DNA of 64,000 bases from Zygnema cylindricum (GCA_037447655.1 JBBHKE010003190.1:1-64000); one strand, 5' to 3'; positions 39,138 through 51,859 are shown, counted from the first letter of the stretch. Numbers and translations: made by a program. The notes: a model not told the origin generated them from the sequence alone.

Positions 39138-42100
39138 TCACGGATATGGACACTCGCTATCCAAAACACAAACCGACTGAGACGAAAGAGGCGACAAAAC
39201 GACATTTTCTCGACACTCCCAATTTTTTTCCCTCGATAAACACATCTTGGGGAGCTTTTTCGCCAAATTTCTCGCCGAAACTTTCGGATTTTTCCTCGAA
39301 TCCAAAACAAAACTGATCGCCAATTTCAACAATTTCTCAAGATCACTCAAATCCTCCGAAGTCAACTCGATCTTTCGTTTTTGAGCGAAATAATCTTTGC
39401 ATTTCGGATCTTTCGTCATACACACGTGTATTCTCGTGGACGAATAATGCTCGTCTTTTTCCTGAGGTATTCCTTGTCGACATTGGTGCATCATATGTGT
39501 GACACCTGTTGCTGCCGACTTAAAAAGGTACATCGGATGGTACATACGGTACGGCATAAGTTCCAAAATAACGGAACCGGCTCGTCCAAAAGTTCCCGGA
39601 TTCGTTAAACCGGCACCGTGGGTAGCGAAAATTATTTCGGATTCTTGAACTTTTTCTATTTGTTGGGCGAAAGTAAGATCTTCGAAGTAAACCTCGGTAA
39701 CCTGCGAAGTAACCGGAACAAAAAATGAAAAAAAAGAAAAAAAAGAAAAAAGGAAGAGAGAACAATGGAGAAGGAAAAGAAAAGAAGGGAGGGAAAAAGA
39801 AAGAAAGAGAGAATGGAAAAGCGAGAAAAGGGAACAAATTAGAAAAGAGCGAGAACATAAAGGGAACAATCAAGAAAACAAAACTATTTCACAAAACCTT
39901 TTCTTTCTGGAAAATTGTTCCTTCTGTTCTTGAAATGCTAAAAAACAACAACCTTTCTCCGCCCCTCTCCCTCTCTACGGCTATAACAGGCATACTCAGT
40001 CCCCTCTCCCACTACTCCCCTTCCAGACCTTCATCCCCTTCTTCGGCCCAAACCCCTTCAGCCCCCAAACCGACGGCGGTGCTACAGCCCAAGGGGCGCC
40101 GCCCCACAGCCATCGCCCCACATGTGTGAGCGTGTGAGCTGATTCGCTGCCTTGTGCACCGTGCACACCGCTTGCTTTCTACTCCACTTACAAAGACAAC
40201 CAAAGAAACCAACGAACGAGCGAACAAACAAACAGACGAACAAACAAACGAACGGACGGACGGACGAACGGGCGGAAGGAAAAGAATGGACAGACGGACG
40301 GAAAAAAACGGATGGACCGACGGACGGAAGGATGGACAGACAGACAAAAAAAAACGGACAGACGGTTCGAAAACAACAGACAGACGGATAGACAGACAGA
40401 TAGATGGACGGAAGAAAACCAGCAGTCGTACGGACGGACAGACAGACAGAAAAAAACGGATGGACGGACGGAGAGACAGATAGACAAACAAACAAACGGA
40501 GCATAGAATCGTCACGCCATGCTGCCCACCGCCATGCTACTTCAGCGAGTCCAATGAAGCCATAAGGACCCTCTCCCTCCACCCCTCCCTCACCTCCAAA
40601 CTCAACGCTTCCATGAGGTCCTTGAGTTTCCCCAGGCTCTCGGGCGTCAGACTCCTCCTCCCTCGGGTGGCCTGAGGGTCTCTGCGGGGCCACAAAAGAC
40701 GCACTTGGGGGGGGGGCAGGGAGGGGAGGGGAGGAGGGAAAGGACGGGGGTGGACGCGGAGGGAGTGGACGAGTTCGGAAGCGAACCGTTGGGCGTCAGC
40801 GATGGATACAGGGAAGGAGACGGCCTGGCGGGGAGAGGGAGGGAGGGAGGGAAAGGGAGGGAGGGGAGGGATGCAAGTAAAGAAGTAATGAAGTAAGTGA
40901 GTAATTTACACCAGCTCCCTGTTACCCTCTCTCCCCGTCCCCTCCCCGCCCTCTTCGTCTCTCTCTCCAACGCTTCTCACCTTCAAGACTCCGGGAAACA
41001 CCAGTCTCTCGAAACAAATGGGTCTCTCCTCCTCCGCCTGGTTAATAGTCTCCTCAAACTCAATTCGTCCCATTCCGAGACTTCTGTCTCCTAGCAATAA
41101 ATATTGCTGCTCCGTCCAATACCAGGTCGCCAGCTGTCCAAAGAGCTCTTTTGTCGCTTTGTGGAGGAGAGCTCGGAGGAGAGAGACATGAAAGCCGTGA
41201 AGGCCGTGTTCGCGCATCCTGAGGGAGGGAGGGAGAGAGAGAGAGAGGGAGAGAGGGAGAGAAAGGGAGGGAAGGAGGGAGAGAGGTGGAGAGGTGGAGA
41301 GGGGGAGAGGGAGGAGAGAAAGAAAGAGAGAGGTCATAAAAAAACAAAACAAGTACCTAAATCGCAAACACACACACACATGCACACCAAAAATAGTGTG
41401 AACTGAAAGCAATACGCCCTCCCTCCCTCCCTCTCTCCCTCCCTCCCTCCCTCCCTCCCTCCCTCTAGTACCTGTGCAGGGAGACAGGCGCCCGTGGAAA
41501 GAGGAAACGGTCCACATGGATGGGCTCCGTTCCGTTTCCGTCCAACCCTCGGTTTCCATTCCCTGTTGTGACCAACAGCAGGTACATGATGCGACCTGCA
41601 CCGCCCAATGGTGAGCTGCCACGTCAGCACCCAGCCCCCAACACAGCGACAGGTAAGAACCAATGTCTCCAATAAGCGATAAGTCCAGTTTTTGGTTTCT
41701 CCAACTCTCTATTTCTATCTTACTCGATTTTTTACTGCGACAACTTTATCGTCGATATTTCACCTCCTAAGGACATTTATCACGAAATTGGTGCCAGAAT
41801 AATCTTTTACGTACATACTAAAGACTGGGAAGGTTGAAACGTACCAATAGACGTTCGTCACAAAAGGACGTACACAGTACTCGGGGAAAGTAACGTTTTT
41901 TCTCTCTATATGAATGGACAATGTTTCCTATTTGTCACATGGTCAGAACTGCCCGACGGCCGAAGTTTTTTAATGTAAAAGACCAAAAGTCATGCCCAAC
42001 ACCTTCATCTATTGGACGAATGGCTATTGGAGATACCGAAAGGATTAGAATAGAGGCATACTGACTGTTAACATAATTTGCAAAAGGTAAGATTCTCAGC

Positions 42101-43666
42101 TTCCAATTGGCGGTCTCAAATTGAAAATCCGACAAGTATGTACGGAGAAAAGATGTTTTAAGTGGCGAAAAAAACATTAACACTAATAGCGATACACGGT
42201 GTAATAGCAAGGGAGGAAGGTAATGATGGTTACAAGAATGACAATTGTAACAATGAAACAAAAGTAACCCAAAAAAGGGAAAAAAAAAAGATAGAGGATC
42301 TAATTTGCGTGAATCATAATTGTATATACAAAACATTGGAGACCATTTTTTCCTTTTTTCTTTTTCATAAACGAATCATCATGTCAAGTTCAATGTTGAT
42401 GATAAAACTTTTAAGTTTTGATAATGAAACAACATTGCTTAAAGGTTTACTTTCAATAAGGTCCCAAGGTTGATAAACATAATTAAATATTTAATCAAAA
42501 AGCAACCCAAAAAAGAAATTACGAAAAACTATTGCGTATTTATATATCGCCCTCCCCCTTCCCCCTCCCCCTCCCCGCACTAGTTCCAAGTCTTCTCCAA
42601 CTCTGATGGTTATTCCCCCTTATGTTATTTTTTTTTTCCACGGATTCCAATTTTCCATGTTGTTCACCTAAGGTTCCTTATAGTCCTGCTAATCAATTCT
42701 TGACCTCCATTCTTTGATTCCTTGGCTCCCTCATCTTCCACCATGCATTTTTGCTTCCATTCTCCAGCCATTGCTTCCCCTCCTTCCATTGGGACTTATA
42801 AACCCTATTGCCACGTGGCATTTATAAACCCTACTTTCAAGTGGTACTTCTACACCCTTCTGCCACGTGACACTTCTGAACCCTACTGCATACTCCACTG
42901 ACCTGTACCCTCACCATGTATCCTTCCCCAAGCCCTCCAAGCCACGTGTCACCCTCCCCCCCTCCCCCTCCCCCCCTTCCCCTTCCCCTTCCCCCCGCTT
43001 CCCCCCATGCCACAATTTTCCCCCCCTTCCATGCCACGTGTCACGTGTCACATGTCACATACCGATAAAGTGCGAAATGTTGGTCGTGTCGCGACTCAGC
43101 GCCTGAAAGTACGTCGTACCGGACCGCCACGTCACCCTCTCCCTCGACTCCAGCCACGTGTCGACGTCGCGTCGCCCGATGCCTCGCCTCTGATTCTCCT
43201 CCATCGTCTCGTGCACCCACCGCTTGTACCACGTGGCATTCTTTTGACAGCTGGCAGGCAGCAGAGGACCGTCCGGATCCACGCCGTACGGCCAGGCTTG
43301 ACACGTGGCATCGCCCAAGGAGACGAATTCGGTTCCCGTGTAGCAGAGGAAGTCGCACGTGCAGATGGTTTGCTCGCAGCAGTACGGATTCCGTACAACC
43401 GAGCAGGAGCATGACGTGGCGCGTCCGGATTGGCTCTTGGAAGCGAGGGTGGCGTCCAGAATCGAGTCGAGATCTCGCACGTGCGAAGCGAGAGAGGACA
43501 GTTTTTCGTCCTCCGAGGATTCGGCGGAAACAGGGGGAGGGAGGAGAAGGGAGAGAGAAGAGACGAATAAGACAAAATAGTGAACGTTCCGGAAATTGCG
43601 GCGGGAAGTTCGGAGGGGAAACCGGCGGGAATCTCGGAGGACAAACCGGGAAGGAGAAACGGCCAT
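39138..43666 (-). CDS. Family-61 glycosyltransferase (EOGT/POMGNT2/xylosyltransferase type), five exons
   Basis: Secretory-pathway enzyme that transfers a sugar from a nucleotide sugar to protein or polysaccharide (family knowledge). Exons on the minus strand: 43063-43666, 41472-41595, 40981-41218, 40594-40671 and 39138-39701; lengths 604, 124, 238, 78 and 564 keep one frame for 535 residues. The N-terminus has a short basic region then VHYFVLFVSSLSLLLPPPV, a signal anchor (about 28-46), as in type II Golgi/ER enzymes. A Cys-rich stretch lies at about 85-120. Exon 3 ends ERPICFERLVFPGVLK, the conserved CF-x-x-A/L-V motif. Exon 4 gives RRSLTPESLGKL (the RR-x-L/I-x-N position). Exon 5 has EVYFEDLTFAQQI, then THGAGLTNP (about 375-383) and VILELMPY, the diagnostic GT61 core. 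Donors are GTATGT, GTACTA, GTGAGA and GTGAGG. Exon 2 has the weakest support because no pyrimidine tract precedes its acceptor. Acceptor and substrate are unknown. Confidence 0.88.
40195..40505 (+). repeat. GACGGACG/GACAGACA/AACAAACG tetranucleotide-based repeat
   Basis: Imperfect 4-bp repeats (GACG, GACA, AACA, AACG) interspersed with GGAAAAAAACGG, lying in the last intron of the glycosyltransferase gene. It gives open frames on both strands without protein meaning. Confidence 0.9.
41219..41466 (-). repeat. Complementary purine and pyrimidine tracts at the two ends of one intron
   Basis: On the gene strand the intron starts GTACTAGAGGGAGGGAGGG (41471 downward, tract 41418-41466) and ends in about 110 bases of CTCTCCCTCTCTC closing with CCCTCCCTCAG (41219-41330). 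The two tracts could pair over tens of bases. Confidence 0.85.
42790..43490. promoter_or_regulatory. Cluster of CACGTG palindromes in exon 1 and intron 1 of the glycosyltransferase gene
   Basis: CACGTG occurs near 42814, 42862, 42943, 43035, 43042, 43154, 43230, 43302, 43358 and 43478. This is the core of bZIP and bHLH binding sites (established knowledge). Part of the intron cluster lies in a roughly 30-bp repeat with AAACCCTA and GCCACGTG. Function is inferred only from density. Confidence 0.4.
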
Positions 43667-44586
43667 TTCGTTTGTTTATTTTTTCTCTCTCTCTCCCTCC
43701 CTCTCTCTCTCTGTGTGTCCACTTTCCTTTTTTTTTTGTTTTTTTTCTTAATTTTCTTTTGTTGATGATTTTGTTTTTGTTTCTGCGGTTTATTTTAAGA
43801 GGGAGCAGTTTTTTTTTTTTCAAGGAACTTGGAGTTACGAGGGTTCAGTATCACATTGAGGGTTTCAAAAATGGTGAGATTTAGGGTTCAAAATTTAGAA
43901 AAAACGGCATTGCCTTTACAAAAAATAAGATAAAGAACGAATATAAACGAATACTTTCTGGAAAATGAAATTGTTTGATTGGTGACTTGCGAGTTTGTTT
44001 TTACGCGCCATCATGTTCTTTCTTTTCGGCTTTTTCCTCTTTTTTTTGTCCATAGTTTCATGACATGAATAGTCCACGAAAGAAGCTGTGCAGCGACAAG
44101 TATAAACGTTTTTATAATGGAACGAAAAACCGGAAAGAGACAAAGGACACGGAGAGCATCTGGTGCTGCTCGAAAGTACAGTACGGACCAATCAGATGCC
44201 GACGTTTAGAAACAGAATCTTGCAAGTACAAGGAATGAAGTACAGCGAATGAAGTACAACAAAATTCATGTCTATCAGGTGTTCCGTACTTCCAGGTTAC
44301 AGAATTCAATAACCAACCAATAACGGTCAAGAAGTCAAGGTAAAGACAAAACATCCAAGCACAAGTTTTGGGAAAAGGTCCGTACTCGGGTCAGTTCCGT
44401 AGATTACGAATTTACAACATATGCATCTGTGTCGTACTTCGTACCCTAGTGATTCTGTACGTCAACGTAGGTACAAACTTGTCCAAACGTGCGAAAAGAG
44501 CTGGAAACGCCAAATGAGTGAGATGTACGTCATTACGATATAATAACTTATATGATACGAGTTGGCCCGGTTGGTGAGATTGGTGA
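43667..44586. other. 5' flank of the glycosyltransferase gene; no gene seen
   Basis: A CT-rich run follows at 43683-43715, then T-rich DNA. From about 44150 the sequence becomes rich in GTAC, as in the mobile elements, but no element boundary was placed. Confidence 0.4.
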
Positions 44587-45395
44587 GGGTACTTTCGCAT
44601 GTAACCGAAACTTAGTCTTGTTACTTTGTTTTTTAGCGAAGATTCTCCGTACATATTTCAGAGCATTCGGATGTAAACGCATATAACTTGTCACTTAAAA
44701 AAGTGACTTACGTAGACATGTACAAAGAATTGTGACAGATGAAGTGGTACATAAAATGAGGCGAAACTTCCACTCGGCTTCAATTTGAGGCATTTCTTCG
44801 CACGCTGTACAATTTTTGTGACTTCGTAATGGTGTACGCCACATTGTCGACGTGTCAAAACCCTAAAATACCTTTCGCTGTCGCACAGAATTTGCGGTTT
44901 CGTTTTTCGTCTTCCCACTTGCCTACAAGTGGCCAATATTTTTCATACGCGTATGTGTGAAGACACGTGTTTTTGAGAGAGACGGCACCTGTACGGAAAT
45001 CAGCGCACGCAAAACATTACGCACAGGCTGGAAACGTGCAGTGTGTTTTTTTTTGATACTCCGCGCCCAAAAATTGAAAAAACTTCCTACACGTGCGATA
45101 GCATCTGCCTATTCGCTCACCTTTTTGGACTATATTTAAAATCACCTCGCGAGGTGATTTGATGTAAAGTTTGAACATGTGATGGAAGGACGCGAAAATG
45201 GGTCGAAATGCGCTAAACGACAAATTGCATCGCGCTAAACGACATACTACTGTACGTATAAAGTTTCACGGTAATGCAACTTGTACGGTGATAATTTCAT
45301 TTTTTTCGTACGGCTGCGGATTTTCTCGTTTTTTTCTAAGTTATGAAGGAAAACGACACGAAATAACTGTAACTTTAACACATGCGAAAGTACCC
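44587..45395. mobile_element. Element with TIR GGGTACTTTCGCATGT
   Basis: Ends GGGTACTTTCGCATGTAACC and ACATGCGAAAGTACCC are inverse; 809 bp. Its flanks (TGA left, TGG right) do not give a clear TTA duplication. It shares the interior with 49045-50615 and carries the undisturbed site (AAACTTCCACTCGGC near 44768) of the insertion at 49229. Confidence 0.75.
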
Positions 45396-45459
45396 TGGGA
45401 GTCGTATTTTACACTCAAAAACGGCGTTACTCTCACCATTTGCAAGATACCGTACAGTA

Positions 45460-46799
45460 CACCGTCAATCGCTATTAGAGTAAAGGAATAAATAGCGTAA
45501 AAAACAATTAGTGTTATAAACACTAACTGGGATTTTTTTTTTTTGAAAAAAATATATATATACTAATTAATCCCTAACTGTAATTTGGGTTGTCCTGAAT
45601 AATAAATACCCGCCCTTTCGATGTCTACAGTAATATGTGTAGCCGTACAAAATCTGACAATTCGTACGCTGTCGCGCTGTTCACACGGTCGACGAACGAA
45701 CATATGAGAACGTGATTTTTGTCGACGAGCTTGCGTCTCTTTCTTCAAGTGCACATACACATGTGTGAACAATAGTGTTGTGTATCGGCAAGGATTTACC
45801 GATAACCGATATGGACCTTTTTTCGGGTTCCCGATAATCGATATATTGGTACGATATATCGACATCGGTCTTATCGCCGATAGGTAGCCGATAATATCGG
45901 GTACTTATCGGCGATAATGCCGATAACGATAACTATCGGCGATATCTGTACGACCGTACAGATAAATGTACGGCCTGTACACGCAACTGTACGTCGTATT
46001 CCCCGGACGCGCAGCGGGGCCCCTTACTCCCAATTCCGGTAAAAAATCGCGAATTTTCCATCATTATTCCTAATTTAAGGGGGTTTTCAAAATTCCTGCT
46101 GCCAGAATTTTCAAAATATGGCGTCTGGAAATGGCGGCAGCCTGACAGGTGTGTTCGTCTGCTTCTTTCAGTCTGTTCGTCTTTTTTTGGAAAAAGTTTG
46201 ATTCAGAAATTTTACAATGTATTTTATTTTTTTCGTTTCGATAGTATAGTTTTCTAACAATAAAGTATTAACTTATATTTGTCGACGTTTATGTGCAGCG
46301 CTGTCCGTAAAGATTTTCAGTTAAATAGATACGCGGAACAAATTCTTATACGTGGCATTCCACGCTATATAATGAAAATTATATAATACAGTATGTTATA
46401 TAGTACTATTGTATGCATACTATATTTTTAAAAAGTTATCGCCGATATGGAATTTGTTGGTCCCAGACCGATATATCGGAACCTCCGACCGTTCGATAAC
46501 CGATAACTATCGGTATCAGTGTTATCGCGATAAGTTTTTTACCGATACACAACACTAGTGAACAATAATGTTAAATGTCTTTTTATGCCTTTGTAATTCA
46601 AAAAGTACCATTTCATACGGATATACCCTGTCCGTACGCCACACTATTTCCATCGCAGTGTACTTCCATTATTAACGCTAATTGAAAAAAAACCCTAATT
46701 AGAATAATGGAAAAAATAGAATTATGGATTGTATTTCAGGTTTTTTTTTTTTAAAGGGCACCGAATTAGCGTTATTTACTCTAATAGCGATTGGCGGTG
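45460..46799. mobile_element. TA-flanked MITE split by a hAT-type element
   Basis: CACCGTCAATCGCTATTAGAG at the left and CTCTAATAGCGATTGGCGGTG at the right, TA on both sides. Without 45773-46557 it is about 550 bp. A related inverted fragment lies at 54215-54587 and is uninterrupted at the insertion point. Confidence 0.85.
45773..46557. mobile_element. hAT-type element, TIR TAGTGTTGTGTATCGG, exact 8-bp TSD
   Basis: Ends TAGTGTTGTGTATCGG and CCGATACACAACACTA; TSD GTGAACAA at 45765-45772 and 46558-46565. Many CCGATAA/TTATCGG repeats lie under both ends. 785 bp, no transposase. Confidence 0.95.
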
Positions 46800-47129
46800 T
46801 ACTGAACCGAGCAATTTTCGCGCTACGGAAAAACGGTGAGAGCGGTGAGAGGAGGCGGTGCACGCGTCCACGTCGCCCCCACTTCATTCCGTTTTACGAC
46901 GCGCCGCGCCGCGCGGACGTCGTGTGCATAAATAATTAAATATGTTCATAATTTTTTTCTCATTCTTGTTTTTTTTATTAAAAAAAAAACACAACCACTA
47001 AAAAACCCTAAAGAAAAATGTAAGGTACCCGGGTGTTTCGAACTGCTCTCGCACAGTTGAACGATACAGTACAGTACTACATTACCGTTTGCGGTTAAGG
47101 CGAACGATGGCCCCGAGTTCCCCCGACAC
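46800..47129. other. No gene; GC-rich repeat segment
   Basis: A GCGCTACGG...GACGCGCCGCGCCGCGCGG segment resembles stretches at 26690-26840, 33025-33110, 56520-56650 and 59110-59200 (GGCGACGTGGAC, GTTTTACGACGC). It is a recurring non-coding unit next to MITEs. Confidence 0.5.
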
Positions 47130-47393
47130 CATAGTTCAAAAGTAGGCGTTTTATGGTAGGCCTTTTGTAGGCGCACGTTGTGTTATGGGCTTTTCGTGTG
47201 ATATTTATAGATCGCTACTTTGATCAGCGACCGTCCGATGACGTTTGATTCTCTCTTGAACGATTTGCAACTCAACCATGTTACTTTTTTTTCATTTTGC
47301 GACCAATACAATGTGGGTCTTAAGGTCATATTGTATGTTTTGCGTACAATAGGCATATTGTATGGGCCTACTTTCACCTACTTTTGAACTATG
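47130..47393. mobile_element. Small inverted-repeat element with exact 8-bp TSD
   Basis: Ends CATAGTTCAAAAGTAGG and CCTACTTTTGAACTATG; TSD CCCGACAC at 47122-47129 and 47394-47401. 264 bp, non-coding. The TIR is unlike the other families here. Confidence 0.88.
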
Positions 47394-47401
47394 CCCGACA
47401 C

Positions 47402-47847
47402 CGTAGTATCGACCCAACCAGAGTATTTTTGGAATTGACCTAATGACGTGACGCTAGACGACAAGCCGACAAGGGACCTAATGGTAGATTTTCAGAAGAC
47501 ATTAAAAACCAATTACTAGGTACAAACTCGTTAGGAAATTTTTCATTAGTGAAGTCAATACACCAATAACAGACAGTATTACTGTACGGCAATGTAACAA
47601 CATCCACCTAACAAGCGATTTGAGTTTAATATTGTTGGGTGACCAAAGTCAAAGTTTGAAAAACTCAAGTTAACTCGCCGTACGATGGCAATATGCTTTC
47701 CACCAATACTTACATCGCTCAGCCCCGCCCTGCTTCCCGCCTACGTTTTCCTGTACTTTTTGTAATCAAAACGGCGCAATGTTAAAATCCATTAATGTCA
47801 TGTTGTCAAAAGTTCAAAATTTCAAATGTTAGAACAAACAACACGTA
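47402..47847. other. No feature recognised
   Basis: AT-rich DNA with no open frame of note and no clear repeat end. Confidence 0.4.
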
Positions 47848-48346
47848 CACCGCGAATCGTAATTAGAGTAAAAAAAAAATAGAGTAAAAAAAGAGAAAAA
47901 AATAATTAGAGTTATGAACTCTAATTTGTGTGATATAACTTTTTCAAAAAGGAATTTACTCTAATTTATTTAAGTATTATAATTTGACGCGCTGAATATC
48001 TCAATAGTAAATTAGGTAGTGGCACAGAATTCTTACAAAACGTACAGTTATCGTCACTATGACGTTTGCACTACGCGGTTTGTTAAAATGCATTACATGA
48101 TAACAACCTGTATTAAATCATTATTTGTACTTTTTACTTAATAAAGTACAATTTTGCAAGGTCAAACACCGACCGTACGCCACACTATTTAAAACGACAC
48201 TGTATTAGAGTTATTAACGCTCATTCAAAAAATACCTTAAATAACGTAAAGAAAAATTTAGAATAATGTATTATATTTATGGTGATAGAGTCAAACTTTG
48301 GGGTGACGAAATTAGGCGTATATAATTTTAATTACGATTCGCGGTG
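47848..48346. mobile_element. TA-flanked MITE (CACCGCGAATCG family), long form
   Basis: CACCGCGAATCGTAATTAGAG at the left, AATTACGATTCGCGGTG at the right, TA on both sides; 499 bp, related internally to 32538-33021. Confidence 0.9.
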
Positions 48347-48351
48347 TAGTA

Positions 48352-48540
48352 CACCGCCAATCGCTATTAGAGTAACTAATGCTAATTCGGTGCCCTTTTT
48401 TCAAAAAAAACAACCTAAAATACAATCCATAATTCTATTTTTTCCATTATTCTAATTAGGGTTTTTTGTTCAATTAGCGTTAATAGTGGAAGTACCCTGC
48501 GATGGAAATAGTGTGGCGTACGGACAGGGTATTGTTGTTT
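48352..48540. mobile_element. Truncated TA-flanked MITE
   Basis: CACCGCCAATCGCTATTAGAG starts a segment that is the inverse of 46620-46799, then stops matching near 48540 (GACAGGGTATTG). It abuts the previous MITE, separated by only a few bases. Confidence 0.75.
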
Positions 48541-49044
48541 TTGAAAAGTTAGTTTCGTGCGTACGCGTCGTTTCGTGCGTACACAATATTTCGTGAGTAA
48601 AGTACACGATTTTAATGCGTATCCTATCTGGATTTACTGTGGAGGTCAAATGGATTTGCAGATTGGGGGAGTAATGGTACTAATTGTTTTGGGACGTACG
48701 GAACTATTTGAGTGGGGCGAACAAACATATGAAAAGGTACAGAATGTGTAAGTCAAATGTACGGTGGATCGCGAAGCGATCTCATTTGGAATGTTTTGAA
48801 AAGGTACGCGACAGGTACGAATTATAATGATGACGAATGAATTTCGAACTGAAAGTGGCGTGAGCGGCATTTATGGAAAATGAACGTCGTTGGTACGGAC
48901 TAATTTGGATGAGATGACGTTATTTTGTCAAGTGGATTTTTGTGACCTTGCGACACGACATCAAGGATGCCGAAAAAGAGTTACGGACGGCGGCGCTGTC
49001 TTTTTGGTTGGGGACGCGAAATCGCATCTATCACACGATATTTA
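48541..49044. other. No gene recognised
   Basis: TTTCGTGCGTAC-type motifs, similar in style to 14985-15125, then mixed DNA with short frames only. Confidence 0.4.
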
Positions 49045-50615
49045 GGGTATTTTCGCATGTAACCGAAACTTAGTCTTGCTACTTTGTTTTTTAGCGAAGA
49101 TTTTCCGTACATCTTTCAGAGCATTCGGATGTAAACGCAAATAACTTGTCACTTAAAAACGTGAATTACGTAGACGTGTACGAATAATTGTGACAGATGA
49201 AGTGGTTCATAAAATGAGGCGAAACTTAGAGTGTGTCCCCATGTGCACAAGTAAGGGATTTTTCCTGTCGTTTTGCTGTAAAACTTAGCGCCGTACTGCC
49301 TAAGTTGCAACCGTACGAAGGAATCGCAAATTTGTAGATTACAATTTGCGTCATCCCTGAACTTAGGATGTACTAAAAGTTGTCGTCTTGTGCTTTTCGA
49401 CCCACTTCGACGTCAAAAAACGTCATCTTCAACCTTATCTTTAAAACTCATGCGCGATGTGATTTAAAATTAGGTTTTTTCGATTGACAAATAGGAACAT
49501 ATTTTCGCACGTGCCGTAAATTTCGACAAAAATCCTACGATTTCCAAAGACAAAGAAAAGTACATAGTTCGCTATGTTTTGTCCGTTTGAGTTCTAATAC
49601 GACAAAGATAAGTACACAATTTGTTTGGATTTGTCCGTTTTCGTCTAGTACGGATATCTCTTTTTGCAGGGGTCTTCAAATTCCGATGCCATTTCACGTC
49701 GAGCGGACAGGCGACGCGAAGACAAAGCGCATCTTCTTCGACCGTGAAATTGCACAGGCTGGAAGGCGCTACGTCTACAATGTCACGGTAAGACATGCGA
49801 CGTCACACGCAGGTACAAAAAACAACGTGCGACCACAGATTGTAGACGTTGACAACCGTCACAGGTACTGTCGACGTATACAATCGTCACAAGCGTAAGT
49901 TACGATTTCGTCCTTACAGACATTGGGACACTTGAACACCGGGTCCGGCGGATCCGTGCTAAAATACAAAGTAATTTCGCTAAGTTACAAGTACATGGGG
50001 ACACACCCTTACACTCGCCTTCAATTTGAGGCGTTTCTCCGCACGCTGTACAATTTTTGTGACTTCGTAATGTCCGTACACCACATTGTCGACATGTCGA
50101 AACCATAAAATACCATTCGTTGTCGCACATAATTTGCGGTTTCGTTTATCGTCTTCCCACTTGCCGGCAGGTGACCAATATTTTTCATACGCCGTATGTG
50201 TGAAGACACGTGTTTTTGAGAGAGATGGCCCCTGTACGGATCAGGGCACGCAAAACATTACGCACAGACTGGAAACGTGCAGTGTGTGTTTTTTTTGGTA
50301 CTCCGCGCACAAAAATTGTAAAAAACTGCCTATTCGCTCACCTTATTGGACTTTATTTCAAATCACCTCGCGAGGTGATTTGAAGTAAAGTTTGAACATG
50401 TGTTGAAAGGACGCAAAGTTGGTCGAAATGCGCTAAACGACAAATTGTATCGCGCTAGACAACAAACTACTATACGTATAATGTTCAGGGTAACACAACT
50501 TGTACGGTGGTAATTTCTATTTTTTGGTATGGCTGCGGATTTTCGCGTTTTTTTCTAAGTTATGGAAGAAAACGACAAAAAAATAATTGTAACTTTAGCA
50601 CATGCGAAAATACCC
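49045..50615. mobile_element. TTA-flanked element, TIR GGGTATTTTCGCATGT, with a nested relative
   Basis: Ends GGGTATTTTCGCATGTAACC and CACATGCGAAAATACCC, TTA at 49042-49044 and 50616-50618. 1571 bp including the insertion at 49229-50008. No transposase frame. Confidence 0.9.
49229..50008. mobile_element. TTA-flanked element, TIR GAGTGTGTCCCCATGT, nested
   Basis: Ends GAGTGTGTCCCCATGTG and ACATGGGGACACACCC with TTA at 49226-49228 and 50009-50011. 780 bp. A 103-codon frame at 49587-49898 matches no family I know and is probably fortuitous. Confidence 0.88.
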
Positions 50616-50777
50616 TTATTTTGGACGTTCGGGATTTGTTTGATGAGATTCGTGGAGTCTTGTAAATATTTACAACAATGGTATGTCTTATATGTATTAG
50701 TTATTAGTGTAGATCTACTCATTCTGACATACCTCGAAGCACTCGGGTATACTCACATTAATAGAGGTAGCTGGTAG

Positions 50778-51805
50778 TAGTGTTGGGTATCGGGTAGTTT
50801 CATATCGCGATAATTTCGATATTAGATATATCGAATATCGATCGAGGAAAGTCCTCGATATATCGTACCGCGACCAACATAAATTATCGCGATATATTTT
50901 GCGATATATTGTATTTCATAAAATAAAAAATTTATTTAATATGTTGTTTTAGCGATAACGACAAATTTTTTGAAACGCGACGTACAACGTGATTTTCGTT
51001 CCGTGACTTAAAAGGTAACGCCGCAAAATGTAACCGACGAAAAAGTACTAATACTGCAATACTAATTCATATAGTTACTTATTTAGTACGTACTACGGTA
51101 CATAACTTCACATATGAAAACTTGAAACCCACACTAATGTAGTCAAAGTATGATATGAAAAAAAAAATTGCAAACTGTTCGTTTCAGGCATGAATTTTCA
51201 TTATTATTTTTATTTATTAATTTTTGAAGTGTAGAAAATGAGAATTCTTATTATTATTTTTATTCAATATTTTATGAAGTGCATAAAATGTGATATTTTG
51301 TTCTTTTTTTAATTAATTATTTTTTGAAGTATACAAATTGTAAAATCTTACTCTTATTTTTATTAATTGGAGTAGCAGTTTTTAGTACTGGCAGCAGCAG
51401 TAGCTAGTACTAGCAGTAGCTAGTACTGGCAGCAACAGTAGCTAGTACTAGCATCTGCTGTAGCACTAGTTCTGGCTGCAGCTGCACGTAGTTCTGGCAG
51501 CTGCAGTTAATCAATTCTCAATTAATTAGGTTCTTAATTAATCCATTTACAATTTCCGATTCGCAATTTCCGTGAAAAAAAAAAAACATCCTCCACCACT
51601 TAGACAGTTGTCCTTGTCTTCTTCCGAGAATTGACTAGCAAGATTTTTTTTTTTTAAGAAACTTCGATATATCGGCAATACGCTATATTGGCGATATATC
51701 GCGATAATTTGAAATTCGATATATCGAAGCGATATATCGATTATCAGGTACTTGAAATTCGATATATATTGAATATCGACAAATGGTCCTCGATACCCAA
51801 CACTA
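50778..51805. mobile_element. hAT-type element, TIR TAGTGTTGGGTATCG, exact 8-bp TSD
   Basis: TSD GCTGGTAG at 50770-50777 and 51806-51813. CGATATATCG arrays underlie both ends. The centre includes a CAGTAGCTAGTACTGGCAGC-type short repeat at about 51370-51510. 1028 bp, no transposase. Confidence 0.95.
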
Positions 51806-51859
51806 GCTGGTAGATTGCGTACGGGTGGTATGCCTCCGTACATTCAATAGTGAGCTCTA

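Noticed and set aside
40195-40505. Possible CRISPR-like array of short repeats
   Set aside because: Repeats are 4-bp based with no constant-length unique spacers, and the DNA is eukaryotic and intronic.
40012-40693. Serine/valine/cysteine-rich frames on the minus strand
   Set aside because: Low-complexity translation of the GACGGACG repeat in an intron; only 40594-40671 is an exon, in a different frame.
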